From contig CANQSS010000006.1 of assembly GCA_947626545.1 (NCBI GenBank), forward strand, positions 1 through 64,000: a stretch of DNA of 64,000 bases. Direction: 5' to 3'. The position numbers and the translations under genes were made by a program. The notes beneath the pieces are model-generated. The model made no database searches. It had not been told where the DNA came from and was given only the letters and a program-made list of their open reading frames with translations. Position 1 is the first letter of the stretch. Each line of letters begins with the position of its first letter. This DNA comes from an uncultured Akkermansia sp. Lineage in GTDB: Bacteria > Verrucomicrobiota > Verrucomicrobiia > Verrucomicrobiales > Akkermansiaceae. Below, in pieces: positions 23,833 through 32,059 of this stretch.

Positions 23833-23860
23833 TTGCTTCAGGCGTGAAATTGGGGATAAT
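23833..23860 (+). promoter_or_regulatory. Promoter of sufT, nearly leaderless
   Basis: TTGCTT (23833-23838), 16-nt spacer, GATAAT (23855-23860), ten bases, ATG at 23871. An upstream ATG at 23859 overlaps the -10 box and is unlikely to be in the mRNA. Confidence 0.5.
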
Positions 23861-23870
23861 GAAAGACGCG

Positions 23871-24410
23871 ATGCTGAATGAAGAGATCGTAACCGAGGCA
23901 GAGGTGGCGGCAGTGCAGATACCAGTCGGCAATGCAGTGATATTGCCTGCCGGATCCCGTATCTATATCACCCAAATGCTGGGTAATTCCATCACGGCGG
24001 CAACAGATATAGGCATGGTACGTATCACGAGGGAGGAGGCCGAACGCGCAGGAATTTGTGCGCCCAAATCCGCCAACTCGACCGAGCAGGGAGAGCTTTC
24101 CTTGGAGCAAAAAGTGTGGGACACTCTCTCTTCCATTTACGATCCGGAAATTCCGGTGGATATTGTGAACCTGGGGCTCGTATATAGTGTGGAAGTCGTC
24201 GAACAGAAGGATGGAAGCAACTTCGTGCACGTGCGCATGACGCTCACTGCGCCCGGCTGCGGTATGGGACCGCACTTGATGGCCGAGGCAGAGGCTGGCA
24301 TTGCCGCGCTGGAGGGCGTGAGTGAAGTTAATATTGAGTTTGTGTGGGACCCGCCGTGGAATCAGGATATGATGACTGAGGAAGCACGGATGCAACTCGG
24401 AATGCTGTGA
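23871..24410 (+). CDS. sufT: SufT-type iron-sulfur cluster assembly protein (MIP18/DUF59 family)
   Basis: About 179 aa. The N-terminal part (AVQIPVGNAVILPAGSRI) is typical of SufT, and residues 80-170 form the MIP18/DUF59 domain: YDPEIPVDIVNLGLVYSV and APGCGMGPHL with the conserved Cys. SufT helps mature Fe-S proteins. No other suf gene is present here. Start taken at MLNEEIV because it lies ten bases after the -10. It is followed after 2 nt by a small gene of unknown function. Confidence 0.85.
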   Translation: MLNEEIVTEAEVAAVQIPVGNAVILPAGSRIYITQMLGNSITAATDIGMVRITREEAERAGICAPKSANSTEQGELSLEQKVWDTLSSIYDPEIPVDIVNLGLVYSVEVVEQKDGSNFVHVRMTLTAPGCGMGPHLMAEAEAGIAALEGVSEVNIEFVWDPPWNQDMMTEEARMQLGML

Positions 24411-24412
24411 CC

Positions 24413-24889
24413 ATGAAAACAAGAATCGAACTCTCGGAGCAGGAGCTGCAGACGCTGGCAGAAATGGCGGGATTCTGCCTTGTGGCACTGAGCATGGTGA
24501 AGAACGAGGTGGACGATGTGCATGTCAACGCATGGCAGCTGATGTGTCAGCTGATTTTTGAAAAGGCGGACAAGGTGCCGTGGCTGGCCAAGAGGATGGA
24601 GAAGTTTTCGGGGCTGGAGCATCCTTTTTTTACGGATGAGTATACGGATTCCGCTTTCTTTGCCGTCGTTTTGGACCAACTGCGGGAAATCCTGTTCTGG
24701 GATGAGCTTGTGGCGCGGATGGCGGATCAAACCTTGCTGCGTGCTCTTGGTGAGAAAAAGTACGATAAACTGACGGATGAGGCACGGCAACGGCGCACGG
24801 CACCCCTTGAAAAAGCCCTGTGGGATGAAGTGATCAACCATGGGCTGGAACATTTGAGCTTTATCCTGCCGCCGGAGGAGGAGCAATGA
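24413..24889 (+). CDS. Hypothetical protein downstream of sufT
   Basis: A 158-aa, acidic, mostly helical soluble protein with no motif I recognise (TLAEMAGFCLVALSMVKNEV near the N-terminus, FILPPEEEQ at the end). It starts 2 nt after the sufT stop, so it is cotranscribed and possibly coupled to sufT translation. No signal peptide or membrane helix. The operon link hints at Fe-S metabolism but nothing more. Confidence 0.6.
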   Translation: MKTRIELSEQELQTLAEMAGFCLVALSMVKNEVDDVHVNAWQLMCQLIFEKADKVPWLAKRMEKFSGLEHPFFTDEYTDSAFFAVVLDQLREILFWDELVARMADQTLLRALGEKKYDKLTDEARQRRTAPLEKALWDEVINHGLEHLSFILPPEEEQ

Positions 24890-25405
24890 AGGAGCCGATC
24901 CATTTACGATGTACGATTTACGATTTAGAAATTTGGCGAGACTCCGTCTCGCGGGGATGCGGAGCGTAAGCGAAGGTGGTGGGTGGAACTATGCGCGGAG
25001 GTGGTTACAAAGCGGCGGGTACGGGGGCGGCTGGCGCCGCCCGGAGGCAGACAGGGTCTGCCTATGTACGATGGAGGATGTACGATTTGGATTATAGCGC
25101 GCCGGAGGCGCGGGAAAACGGCCGGCGGCTGCGCCAACCCGCAGGGCTGCCCCGAAGGGGCGAAACAGCGCCAAAACAACCGAATTTTCCAAACCCGTCA
25201 ATGGTTCACGTTTTTTCTTGGGACGGATATGCCTCCCGTCGCTTTGTAACTACGTTCGTGCATAGCTTCATCATATTCCGCCCGCACTTGCTTCGCCATA
25301 TTCGCGCGCAAGCGCGGGAACTTTGCAAATCGTAAATCGTAAATCGTAAATGAATTGCATGTTGGGATCGCTTTTTCTTGGGACGGATGTGGGGCTTGAT
25401 GGTAC
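24890..25405. repeat. Repeat mosaic between convergent genes, including a 70-bp block shared with 1994-2063
   Basis: Heptamers (24901-24927), a body (24928-25020), GGCGGC/GCCGCC and GGCAGAC-AGG-GTCTGCC hairpins (25027-25062), heptamers, a second body, and 25138-25207, an exact inverted copy of 1994-2063. Two TTTTTTCTTGGGACGGAT motifs occur (25206-25228, 25369-25391), and AAATCGT heptamers at 25327-25350. No gene seen. Confidence 0.75.
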
Positions 25406-25443
25406 AAAAAGAGGCACGCGCACTGAAACGGTACGCGTGCCTC
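25406..25443 (-). terminator. Rho-independent terminator of rplI
   Basis: Minus strand: GAGGCACGCG pairs with CGCGTGCCTC, 13-nt loop, followed by TTTTT (complement of 25410-25406). It lies about 20 bp after the rplI stop. Confidence 0.8.
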
Positions 25444-25463
25444 GCTAAAAATGGGATGGAAAA

Positions 25464-25985
25464 TTACTCGGCGGCCGGTTTTTCGGGCTCAGCAGCCGGA
25501 GACTCTGCAGGCTCCGGGGCAGCGGGAACCTCGCCCACCACCTCCAAGTGCAGGCGCACGGTGGCAGTCACATCCGGATGCAGCTTGGCAGGAATCTCGT
25601 AGTCGCCACTCTTGCGCAGCGGCTTCTCGAGATCCAGCGCGTGGCGATCGATCTTCACGCCTTGGGCAGCCAGAGCCTCAGCAATCTGCTGGTTAGTGAT
25701 CGCGCCGAACACCTTGCCTTTTTCTCCGGCTTCGAGCTTGAGCTCAATCTTGATACCGGCAATCTTGGCGGCCAATTCCTTGAAATTGGCAAGCTCTGCA
25801 GCTTCACGCTCGGCACGCTTTTTCTGCAGCATGTTAATGAAACGTCTGTTGGCCGGAGTTGCCTCGAAGGCAAGCCCTTGCGGGATCAGGAAATTACGCC
25901 CGTATCCGGCCTTCACCGTTACAAGGTCGGCTTCACAGCCCAGACCTTCTATCTTCGTCGCGAGGATTACTTTCATGTTTGCCAT
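25464..25985 (-). CDS. rplI: 50S ribosomal protein bL9
   Basis: Large-subunit protein. The N-terminal domain reads MKVILATKIEGLGCEADLVTVKAGYGRNFLIPQGLA, the family signature, followed by the long connecting helix and the C-terminal domain. At 173 aa it is longer than usual (about 150) because of an Ala/Pro/Glu-rich tail (APEPAESPAAEPEKPAAE). Two starts are possible, Met 25985 or the more typical MKV at 25976. Monocistronic here, with its own promoter and terminator, not with rpsF/rpsR. Confidence 0.95.
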   Translation of the reverse strand: MANMKVILATKIEGLGCEADLVTVKAGYGRNFLIPQGLAFEATPANRRFINMLQKKRAEREAAELANFKELAAKIAGIKIELKLEAGEKGKVFGAITNQQIAEALAAQGVKIDRHALDLEKPLRKSGDYEIPAKLHPDVTATVRLHLEVVGEVPAAPEPAESPAAEPEKPAAE

Positions 25986-26226
25986 AACTCAAAAAATCGG
26001 GTTTGGTGGGCCCCCAATACACCATTTTCGAGACGTTGTCAAGCGCAGAATTGCTTCTTCCAGGGCAAAGACGATGAAAAAGAAGCCTGCAAGCTGGCAT
26101 CACGTATTCACAAACCATTCTAACTGCCAACACACAATATTTTGAAAGTTTCGCTGCGCACTTGCTTCGCATCCCCGCGCTGCAGGCGCGCTAAATTTCC
26201 AAATCGTAAATGAACACTGTTTAGCC
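25986..26226. repeat. rplI upstream region and repeat fragments before dapL
   Basis: Holds the rplI promoter (26014-26042): on the minus strand TTGACA, a 17-nt spacer and TATTGG, with a leader of about 25 nt. Beyond it, an imperfect copy of a segment also seen at 63400-63500 (CTGCAAGCTGGCATC through ACAACACGCAAT-like text) and one AAATCGT heptamer with a body fragment (26150-26212). No gene seen. Confidence 0.6.
26014..26042 (-). promoter_or_regulatory. Promoter of rplI
   Basis: Minus strand: consensus TTGACA (26042-26037), 17-nt spacer, TATTGG (26019-26014). Conventional leader. Confidence 0.55.
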
Positions 26227-26255
26227 TTGCCAAACGCATTCACCAGGTGCATAAT
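26227..26255 (+). promoter_or_regulatory. Promoter of dapL, nearly leaderless
   Basis: TTGCCA (26227-26232), 17-nt spacer, CATAAT (26250-26255), nine bases, ATG at 26265. The -35 falls in a decayed GCCAAACGCATT repeat-hairpin arm. Confidence 0.55.
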
Positions 26256-26264
26256 CCCCCCACT

Positions 26265-27506
26265 ATGGCACGTATCAATGATAACTTTCTCAAACTTCGC
26301 GCGGGGTATCTTTTCCCGGAGATCGGGCGCCGCGTGGCTGCCTTTGCTGCTGAAAATCCGGACATCGCACCGCAAATTATCCGTTGTGGCATCGGGGATG
26401 TCACGGAGCCGTTGCCGCAGGTGGCTATTGAAGCCATGCACAAGGCGGTGGATGACCAGGCACACCGCGAGACCTTCCACGGCTACGGTCCGGAGCAGGG
26501 GTATGAGTGGTTGCGCGAGCCCATTGCCCGCGTTTCCTACCAGGAGCGTGGCATAGATGTGCAACCCGATGAAATCTACGTGTCCGATGGCGCGAAGTGC
26601 GACACCGGCAATATCTTGGACATCTTTGGGCACGACAATATCATTGCTGTGCCTGATCCGGTGTATCCCGTGTATGTGGATACTAACGTGATGCAGGGTA
26701 ACACCGGCGAGGCGCGTGAGGACGGCTCCTACGAGGGGCTCGTGTACCTGCCCTGCACGCCGGAGAACGGCTTTGTGCCGGAGGTGCCGCAGGGGCATGT
26801 GGACTTGGTGTACCTTTGCTCACCCAATAACCCCACCGGCGCCGCTGCCACCCGCGAGCAGCTCCAAAAATGGGTGGATTACGCTCTTGAGCAGCATGCC
26901 ATCATTCTCTACGATAGTGCCTACGAGGCCTTCATCACCGATCCGCAGATACCCACTTCCATTTTTGCCATCTCGGGGGCACGCAAGTGCGCCATCGAGT
27001 TCCGCTCTTTCTCCAAGCAGGGCGGTTTCACCGGCGTGCGCTGCGGTTATATCGTCATTCCCCACGAGCTCATGGGCAAAGACGCCGCCGGCAACGATGT
27101 GCCCGTGTCCAAGCTCTGGAGTCGTCGTCACACGACTAAATTCAATGGTGCCAGCTACATTGTGCAGCGTGGGGCTGCAGCCCTCTTCACCCCCGAAGGT
27201 AAGCAGCAAACGCGTGCCCTTATCGATCACTATTTGGGCAATGCCAAGCTGCTCAGCGATGTTTGCCGTCAGGTGGGGCTGCGGGTGTGGGGCGGTCAGA
27301 ACGCACCTTATGTGTGGGTACAGACGCCGCAGGGGATGGGCAGCTGGGAGCTATTCGACAAACTGCTGCACGAGGCTCATCTGGTCATCACGCCCGGCGC
27401 TGGGTTTGGCGCGCATGGCGAAGGCTTCTTCCGCATTTCCGCCTTCAACAGCCGAGAGAATGTGCAGGAGGCCTGCAAGCGCATTGTTGCCTGCCTCGGC
27501 AAGTAA
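26265..27506 (+). CDS. dapL: LL-diaminopimelate aminotransferase
   Basis: PLP enzyme converting tetrahydrodipicolinate straight to LL-diaminopimelate for lysine and peptidoglycan, the DAP route used by Chlamydiae, Verrucomicrobiota, plants and some others. About 413 aa; family features are [49 protein letters not shown] and the PLP-lysine region [16 protein letters not shown]. The start MARINDNF lies nine bases after the -10. Followed after 21 nt by a perfect CGACGGTGGCA/TGCCACCGTCG hairpin. Confidence 0.95.
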   Translation: MARINDNFLKLRAGYLFPEIGRRVAAFAAENPDIAPQIIRCGIGDVTEPLPQVAIEAMHKAVDDQAHRETFHGYGPEQGYEWLREPIARVSYQERGIDVQPDEIYVSDGAKCDTGNILDIFGHDNIIAVPDPVYPVYVDTNVMQGNTGEAREDGSYEGLVYLPCTPENGFVPEVPQGHVDLVYLCSPNNPTGAAATREQLQKWVDYALEQHAIILYDSAYEAFITDPQIPTSIFAISGARKCAIEFRSFSKQGGFTGVRCGYIVIPHELMGKDAAGNDVPVSKLWSRRHTTKFNGASYIVQRGAAALFTPEGKQQTRALIDHYLGNAKLLSDVCRQVGLRVWGGQNAPYVWVQTPQGMGSWELFDKLLHEAHLVITPGAGFGAHGEGFFRISAFNSRENVQEACKRIVACLGK

Positions 27507-27666
27507 ATACGATTAAATTACGATGGACGACGGTGGCAGACTCCGTTTGCCACCGTCGTACGGCACCGCTAGGTGCCCTGCTGCTTCGCCAAATCTCCGC
27601 GCCTCCGGCGCGCCAGCATCCAAATCGTACATCATACATCCAACATCGTACATAGCAAACGCATTT
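27507..27666. repeat. Composite element between convergent dapL and dsbD
   Basis: Hairpin CGACGGTGGCA-(9)-TGCCACCGTCG (27528-27558), GGCACCG/AGGTGCC, a body fragment with GCGCCTCCGGCGCG, inverted TCGTACA heptamers (27625-27653), and the right hairpin GCAAACGCATT-TCT-AATGCGTTTGC (27655-27679), which runs into the dsbD stop codon. Confidence 0.75.
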
Positions 27667-29793
27667 CTAATGCGTTTGCCTTGGGGGAAGGTGCTGCTGC
27701 AGGAACTCCATCAAATACCCGGGAGAAAGCAGTTCGCGAGTGACTACCGGTTCCTTGCCCGGCACGTAGAGAGCATTGACGGGCACGGCGCTTCTCCCTA
27801 GGCGTCGCATCTCGGCATCTATAGCGGGGTTGTCCTTGGTTTTATCGGCGCGCATGAGCACCACACCGCGCTCACTAAGAAGGCGTCGCACTTCCTCAGT
27901 GTAAGCAATGCTCTTATTGGCCAGACAGGTGGCGCACCACCTCGCAGTGAAGTCCACATACACGGGGTCGCCTTCCTCCAACGCCTCCTTCATGGCTTCG
28001 GGTGTCCATGTTTCCCATGCGATAGAAGCCGTACTGTCCGCGGCATCATTAGAAGCATCGCGAGGCATACTGCACCACACACTGCCCGCAGCCAGCGCCA
28101 GCGCGGCAAGTAATCCTACGGCGCGGCTCAGCTTACTGCGATAAATTGGGCACCAGCGGCCATACACCCAACACGCTGCGCCAATTCCCACCATCCCTAG
28201 CAACACAGAAAGCCCGCTGTCCCCGCTGTGCATGCTCAGGTACACATCCAGAAGCCAGACTGCCGCACCGACCATAAGGAAGGAAAGCCCCTGTTTGAGG
28301 GATTCCATCCATTGTCCCGGGCGTGGCAATAACCCCACTAGCCCGGGGAACACACTTAGGATCATGTATGGCAGACCCAGACCGAGGCCCATGGCGACCA
28401 GCGCAGCGACAAGCCACAGCCCCGGGAGAGCCATGGCTGCCGGCATGGCCGCGCCCAAGAAAGGAGCGCTGCAGGGGGTAGCCACGAGAGTGACGAGCAG
28501 GCCCTGCAAGAACGCGCCGGTCACGCCGCTGCGCTGTTGCACTCCCTGTCCGGCTGCAGAAGCAGTCACACCGATTTCGAAAACGCCATACATGCCCAGT
28601 CCCAGCACCAGTAGCAGCACGGTGAGCCCATACACCACCCACTCATTCTGCATCCATGCCGCCCAGCTGCGATCCTCGCCGCCGATATCATTGAGCAGCT
28701 CACTCGCCCAGTCTTGCCACGGGATGTCAACTAACGTACTGAAATTGGAAACCACGACCAGTGCCGCTCCCAGTAGCACAAAGCTCACTATGATGCCTGA
28801 AACAAATGACAGCGAATGCGCTACCACCCGTGCGCGGCTACCGCCGCTCAGTTGCACAAAGCTCATTACTTTCAGCCCTAATACAGGGAAAACGCAAGGC
28901 ATCAGATTCAGCAAAATGCCGCCCAAAAACAGCCCAAACGCTATCCCGAAGAAATCCGCAGGCACGCCCCGCGCCCCGCTTCGCAGTGGCGCCACTATCG
29001 TCGTGTGTTCTCCCCCCGGCCACACTAGCTGCCCGATCAGATCGTGCGGACGGGTTTGCGGCGCAGGGTACATGGCATCATCTCCCATGTTGGCAGGAAG
29101 TTGCAGGTGCAGGGTGCCGTTCTCGCGGCGCACGCTCTGCGGCAGGGCCGGGTGCACTGCGTTATCTTCCGAAATGAAGGTCGGGTCGCCCGCATAGCCG
29201 GGATCTGCCAAGGAAAGTTCATAGCCGGTGGCGTTGCGCACGGCGCATACCCGCTGCACTGAGGCATCGCCCAACTTCTCCACAAGCTTTTCTGCACTAC
29301 TCCACCCGGGATTAGGCTCAGCTTGACCACGCTTGATGACCATCTGCGTATCTGTTGTGGTGGGCGGTGCACATTGCAGATCATTGCACAGCTGCACCGT
29401 CGCGCTGAAGTTGAGCTGCGCTTGCTCCGGCGCATCTGCAGGGGGAGTGATCCTCCACACCACGACCGGAGCTGTATAGCCATATACAGTACTCGTCTCA
29501 CTGACAATACGCTGCGGAGCTTGCCAGTATGGCCCTTGCACAACAAAGCCGGATGGCGCCGTCAGCTCCACCTGCATGCCCAATCCCGCACTGCCGGGAT
29601 TGCGGTAGTACGCGTGCCAGCCAGCCGGTAATTCGCCCTTCAGCGACACTAAAAAACTTTGACCGGATTCATAGGTTCGGACATTTGCTTCAGCCGTCAA
29701 TTGCATCTGTTCCCCCTCCGGCTCCGGCTCTGCCCACAGCATGCCTCCTAACAGCACTAGGACGCCTGCCATCTTTTTCAATACAGCATTCAT
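27667..29793 (-). CDS. dsbD: Thiol:disulfide interchange protein DsbD
   Basis: Carries electrons from cytoplasmic thioredoxin to the periplasm. About 708 aa in three parts: a signal peptide and N-terminal immunoglobulin-like DsbD-alpha domain (30-240), a central eight-helix membrane domain (about 285-560, LLNLMPCVFPVLGLK and VATPCSAPFLGAA with redox Cys), and a C-terminal thioredoxin-like domain with FTARWCATCLANK. Start at 29793, seven bases after the -10. The last codons and the TAG (RQTH-stop) come from a repeat hairpin. Confidence 0.93.
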   Translation of the reverse strand: MNAVLKKMAGVLVLLGGMLWAEPEPEGEQMQLTAEANVRTYESGQSFLVSLKGELPAGWHAYYRNPGSAGLGMQVELTAPSGFVVQGPYWQAPQRIVSETSTVYGYTAPVVVWRITPPADAPEQAQLNFSATVQLCNDLQCAPPTTTDTQMVIKRGQAEPNPGWSSAEKLVEKLGDASVQRVCAVRNATGYELSLADPGYAGDPTFISEDNAVHPALPQSVRRENGTLHLQLPANMGDDAMYPAPQTRPHDLIGQLVWPGGEHTTIVAPLRSGARGVPADFFGIAFGLFLGGILLNLMPCVFPVLGLKVMSFVQLSGGSRARVVAHSLSFVSGIIVSFVLLGAALVVVSNFSTLVDIPWQDWASELLNDIGGEDRSWAAWMQNEWVVYGLTVLLLVLGLGMYGVFEIGVTASAAGQGVQQRSGVTGAFLQGLLVTLVATPCSAPFLGAAMPAAMALPGLWLVAALVAMGLGLGLPYMILSVFPGLVGLLPRPGQWMESLKQGLSFLMVGAAVWLLDVYLSMHSGDSGLSVLLGMVGIGAACWVYGRWCPIYRSKLSRAVGLLAALALAAGSVWCSMPRDASNDAADSTASIAWETWTPEAMKEALEEGDPVYVDFTARWCATCLANKSIAYTEEVRRLLSERGVVLMRADKTKDNPAIDAEMRRLGRSAVPVNALYVPGKEPVVTRELLSPGYLMEFLQQHLPPRQTH

Positions 29794-29800
29794 CGTCCCG

Positions 29801-29829
29801 ACTCTACCACATCTCCTTTGCAAAAGCAA
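29801..29829 (-). promoter_or_regulatory. Promoter of dsbD, leaderless
   Basis: Minus strand: TTGCTT (29829-29824), 17-nt spacer, TAGAGT (29806-29801), seven bases, ATG at 29793. Confidence 0.55.
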
Positions 29830-30088
29830 GTTACTGTTTTATAAACCCACGCACACGTGTCCCAATAAAATCTTCTCTGGGCTCATTCAACCCATTCCTC
29901 ATGCGTTTCCTAGGACAAAACTGCCGACCGCGTAAGGCAATTAAGACAGCGCGCTAGTATTCAAATCGTACATCGAAAATCGTACATCGTACATAGGCAG
30001 CAGTCTACGGTTGCTGCATTACCTGTTGGGGGTGCTTTTCCTTGGGACGGATGTGAAACCCACGACAAACGCACCAGAAAATACGCTT
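29830..30088. repeat. Repeat motifs between dsbD and the HAD-FolB gene
   Basis: Minus-oriented gene-start motif at 29851-29918 (GAATGGGTTGAATGAGCCC ... TTGGGACACGTGTG) about 22 bp upstream of the dsbD -35, a short heptamer group (29962-29992), and a plus-oriented partial copy ending TTGGGACGGATGTG (30001-30056). No gene seen. Confidence 0.7.
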
Positions 30089-31075
30089 TCACTTTCGCAC
30101 GTGGGCGGCGGCAGAGACGGCAGATGTGTTGGGGAGGACGAACTTGCGGAGTTTCACCGTGGCGGCAGTTGCACCGAACTCCCGCACACAACAGACGGCG
30201 AGTTTGTGCGCGAGCGTTTCCAGAAGAACTGTGGGCTCGACTTGAGCTAGTTCAATGAGTCGGCGGGAAAGCGCGTCGTAGTCGATGGTTTTCGCGAAGT
30301 CATCGGCCATTTCGCCAAAGGGGAGCTCCGGAGTGAAAGTGACATCCGCCTGCACGGGCTGGGGCGTGGCGCGCTCACTTTCCGGCACCCCCAAGCGGCA
30401 TGTGAAGGAGAGTGCATGCAGTTTGACCGTATCCCGAGTGGGGTGGCAATTGCCGCGCTGCATGAGTGCTTGTAAGGCACCGAGATGGGGTACTACGATA
30501 TCGGGTTCAGCCTCGCAGAGCTGGGCGGCGTTGTTGTAGCCGGTCAGAACGCCGATAGCACAGACCCCGGCACAGTGGGCGGCCGCCATATCGTGCTGCA
30601 TATCGCCGATGAAAGCGGTTTGACGCGCATCGAGGCCGTGCTGGGCAAGCAGAGTGTGAATGTGGGCCTCCTTATTGAGGATGCCGGTGTGCAATCCCTC
30701 AAAGTAGTCAAAAAGGCCGAGTTCCTTTGCCTGCCGATCAAAGGCGATAGAATCCATGCTGGAGAGAATGAAACAGCGGATGCCGCACGCCCGACAGTAG
30801 TCCAGAAACTCTCGCGCATGAGGGAGGACGGTGACGGGCTCTGCCTCCGGCGAGTTAAGGATGTGCCGGTAGTGATCTTCTAATTCCTCAATGGGGATAC
30901 CCGGTGTTTTCCAAGAATAATAGGTCGGGTAGGGGAGTTGGAATTCCGCGCGGAACTGGTCGCGGTTCAGTGCTGGCAGCCCGTATTGTGAGATGACGTA
31001 GTTGGTGGCCTGCAGGGTGAGCGTCAGATCATCGCACAGCGTACCGGACCAATCGAATATAAGTGAATCAAACAT
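30089..31075 (-). CDS. HAD-family hydrolase fused to a dihydroneopterin aldolase (FolB) domain
   Basis: A 328-aa two-domain protein. Residues 1-210 are a HAD phosphatase: FDWSGTLCDD (catalytic motif I), FILSSMDS (motif II), FIGDMQHDMAAAHCAG (motif IV), like phosphoglycolate phosphatases. Residues about 217-328 match FolB: LSFTCRLGVPESERATPQPV with the catalytic-type Glu, DDFAKTIDYDALSRRL, LLETLAHKLA, and VKLRKF with the conserved Lys. FolB cleaves dihydroneopterin in folate synthesis; a phosphatase is also needed earlier to dephosphorylate dihydroneopterin triphosphate products, so the fusion may join two folate steps. Third gene of the nadB operon. Confidence 0.82.
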   Translation of the reverse strand: MFDSLIFDWSGTLCDDLTLTLQATNYVISQYGLPALNRDQFRAEFQLPYPTYYSWKTPGIPIEELEDHYRHILNSPEAEPVTVLPHAREFLDYCRACGIRCFILSSMDSIAFDRQAKELGLFDYFEGLHTGILNKEAHIHTLLAQHGLDARQTAFIGDMQHDMAAAHCAGVCAIGVLTGYNNAAQLCEAEPDIVVPHLGALQALMQRGNCHPTRDTVKLHALSFTCRLGVPESERATPQPVQADVTFTPELPFGEMADDFAKTIDYDALSRRLIELAQVEPTVLLETLAHKLAVCCVREFGATAATVKLRKFVLPNTSAVSAAAHVRK

Positions 31076-31090
31076 TTTTGCAGGCGGGGG

Positions 31091-32035
31091 TTATTTGGCT
31101 TTTATATTGTATTTGATGCTGTATTTGCGGATAGCTTCCTTGAGCGCGGGATTGACGAAAGGATTATCCTTGCCGTAGCGCGCCCAGGGACCGCCGGGGA
31201 CAAGAGAGAAATCGACGAAGCGCCAATGTACCACGGCACTGCCGCCGGGGATGCCCAAGTAATCACGTACGGCGGGGGATATATCGATGCCGGCGCCGTT
31301 GTTCCGTGTATTTCTGGGTCGCTTGCCTTTGAAAACGTACTCCCAATCATCGGTCACGAAAGGACCGCAGTCTTCCCACTGGGCAAAGCAGTAACGTCCC
31401 TTGTAGTAAATCTGCACCCAGCTCCCGCGACAGACCGACTCGTACTTACCCTCCTTGTCTCGTCGGTACCAAGGGATGACTCTCTCTGCCTCCGGTTTGG
31501 GACCGCCGCGGTCAATGTCGTTGTACGGCAGAGCCACGTAGAAGGGGTTGAGCTGGGGGCGGAAGCCGAGCGGTGCAAAGGTGACGGGATCGCGCTTTTT
31601 GGGGTCGGGGTCATCGTAGCCGCCATAATTGTCATCCCAAGCGCTATCCCAGCTGCTGGCGGTGTTGGGCACAGGATTGCGCGCTGTGGCACGTTCTCCG
31701 ATAAAGAAGTAGGTGGCGGTGATATCGAAGTGCCAAGGGAAAGCGCCGCGGCGAGATGGCGTGGGGTATTTCTTGGGGTCAGGAAAGTTTTTGCGCTTGC
31801 TTTGGTCGATGCGCGGACGAAGGGGACCGTTCTTGATGGCCAGCTCGCGCAGTTTTTCCTTACTCACCGTGCGCGATTGGGTTGGGGGACGAAAATCGTG
31901 CACTTCCCGGTTAGAATTTGCTCCTCGGCGTTCTGCAGATGTTTGCCCGCTAATACCAACCGCCCCGCATGTCCAAGATGCCAGCACCGGTATCAGCGTG
32001 GCAAGCATGGCAGAGCGCAGCGTGCGGGAATTCAT
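31091..32035 (-). CDS. Secreted conserved protein, possibly with a beta-barrel cell-wall domain
   Basis: A 314-aa protein with an N-terminal signal-like stretch (MLATLIPVLASWTCGAVG) and a C-terminal globular region: NPFYVALPYNDI, WVQIYYKGRYCFAQWEDCGPF, GIDISPAVRDYLGIPGG and VHWRFVDFSLVPGGPW. The run of short strands with W-D and GIDIS-type motifs recalls RlpA/3D-like double-psi barrels that act on peptidoglycan, but this is a resemblance, not a proven match. It sits between nadB (24 nt upstream) and the HAD-FolB gene (15 nt downstream). Confidence 0.6.
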   Translation of the reverse strand: MNSRTLRSAMLATLIPVLASWTCGAVGISGQTSAERRGANSNREVHDFRPPTQSRTVSKEKLRELAIKNGPLRPRIDQSKRKNFPDPKKYPTPSRRGAFPWHFDITATYFFIGERATARNPVPNTASSWDSAWDDNYGGYDDPDPKKRDPVTFAPLGFRPQLNPFYVALPYNDIDRGGPKPEAERVIPWYRRDKEGKYESVCRGSWVQIYYKGRYCFAQWEDCGPFVTDDWEYVFKGKRPRNTRNNGAGIDISPAVRDYLGIPGGSAVVHWRFVDFSLVPGGPWARYGKDNPFVNPALKEAIRKYSIKYNIKAK

Positions 32036-32059
32036 GACGGGAGCGAGCGTTTGGCAGCA

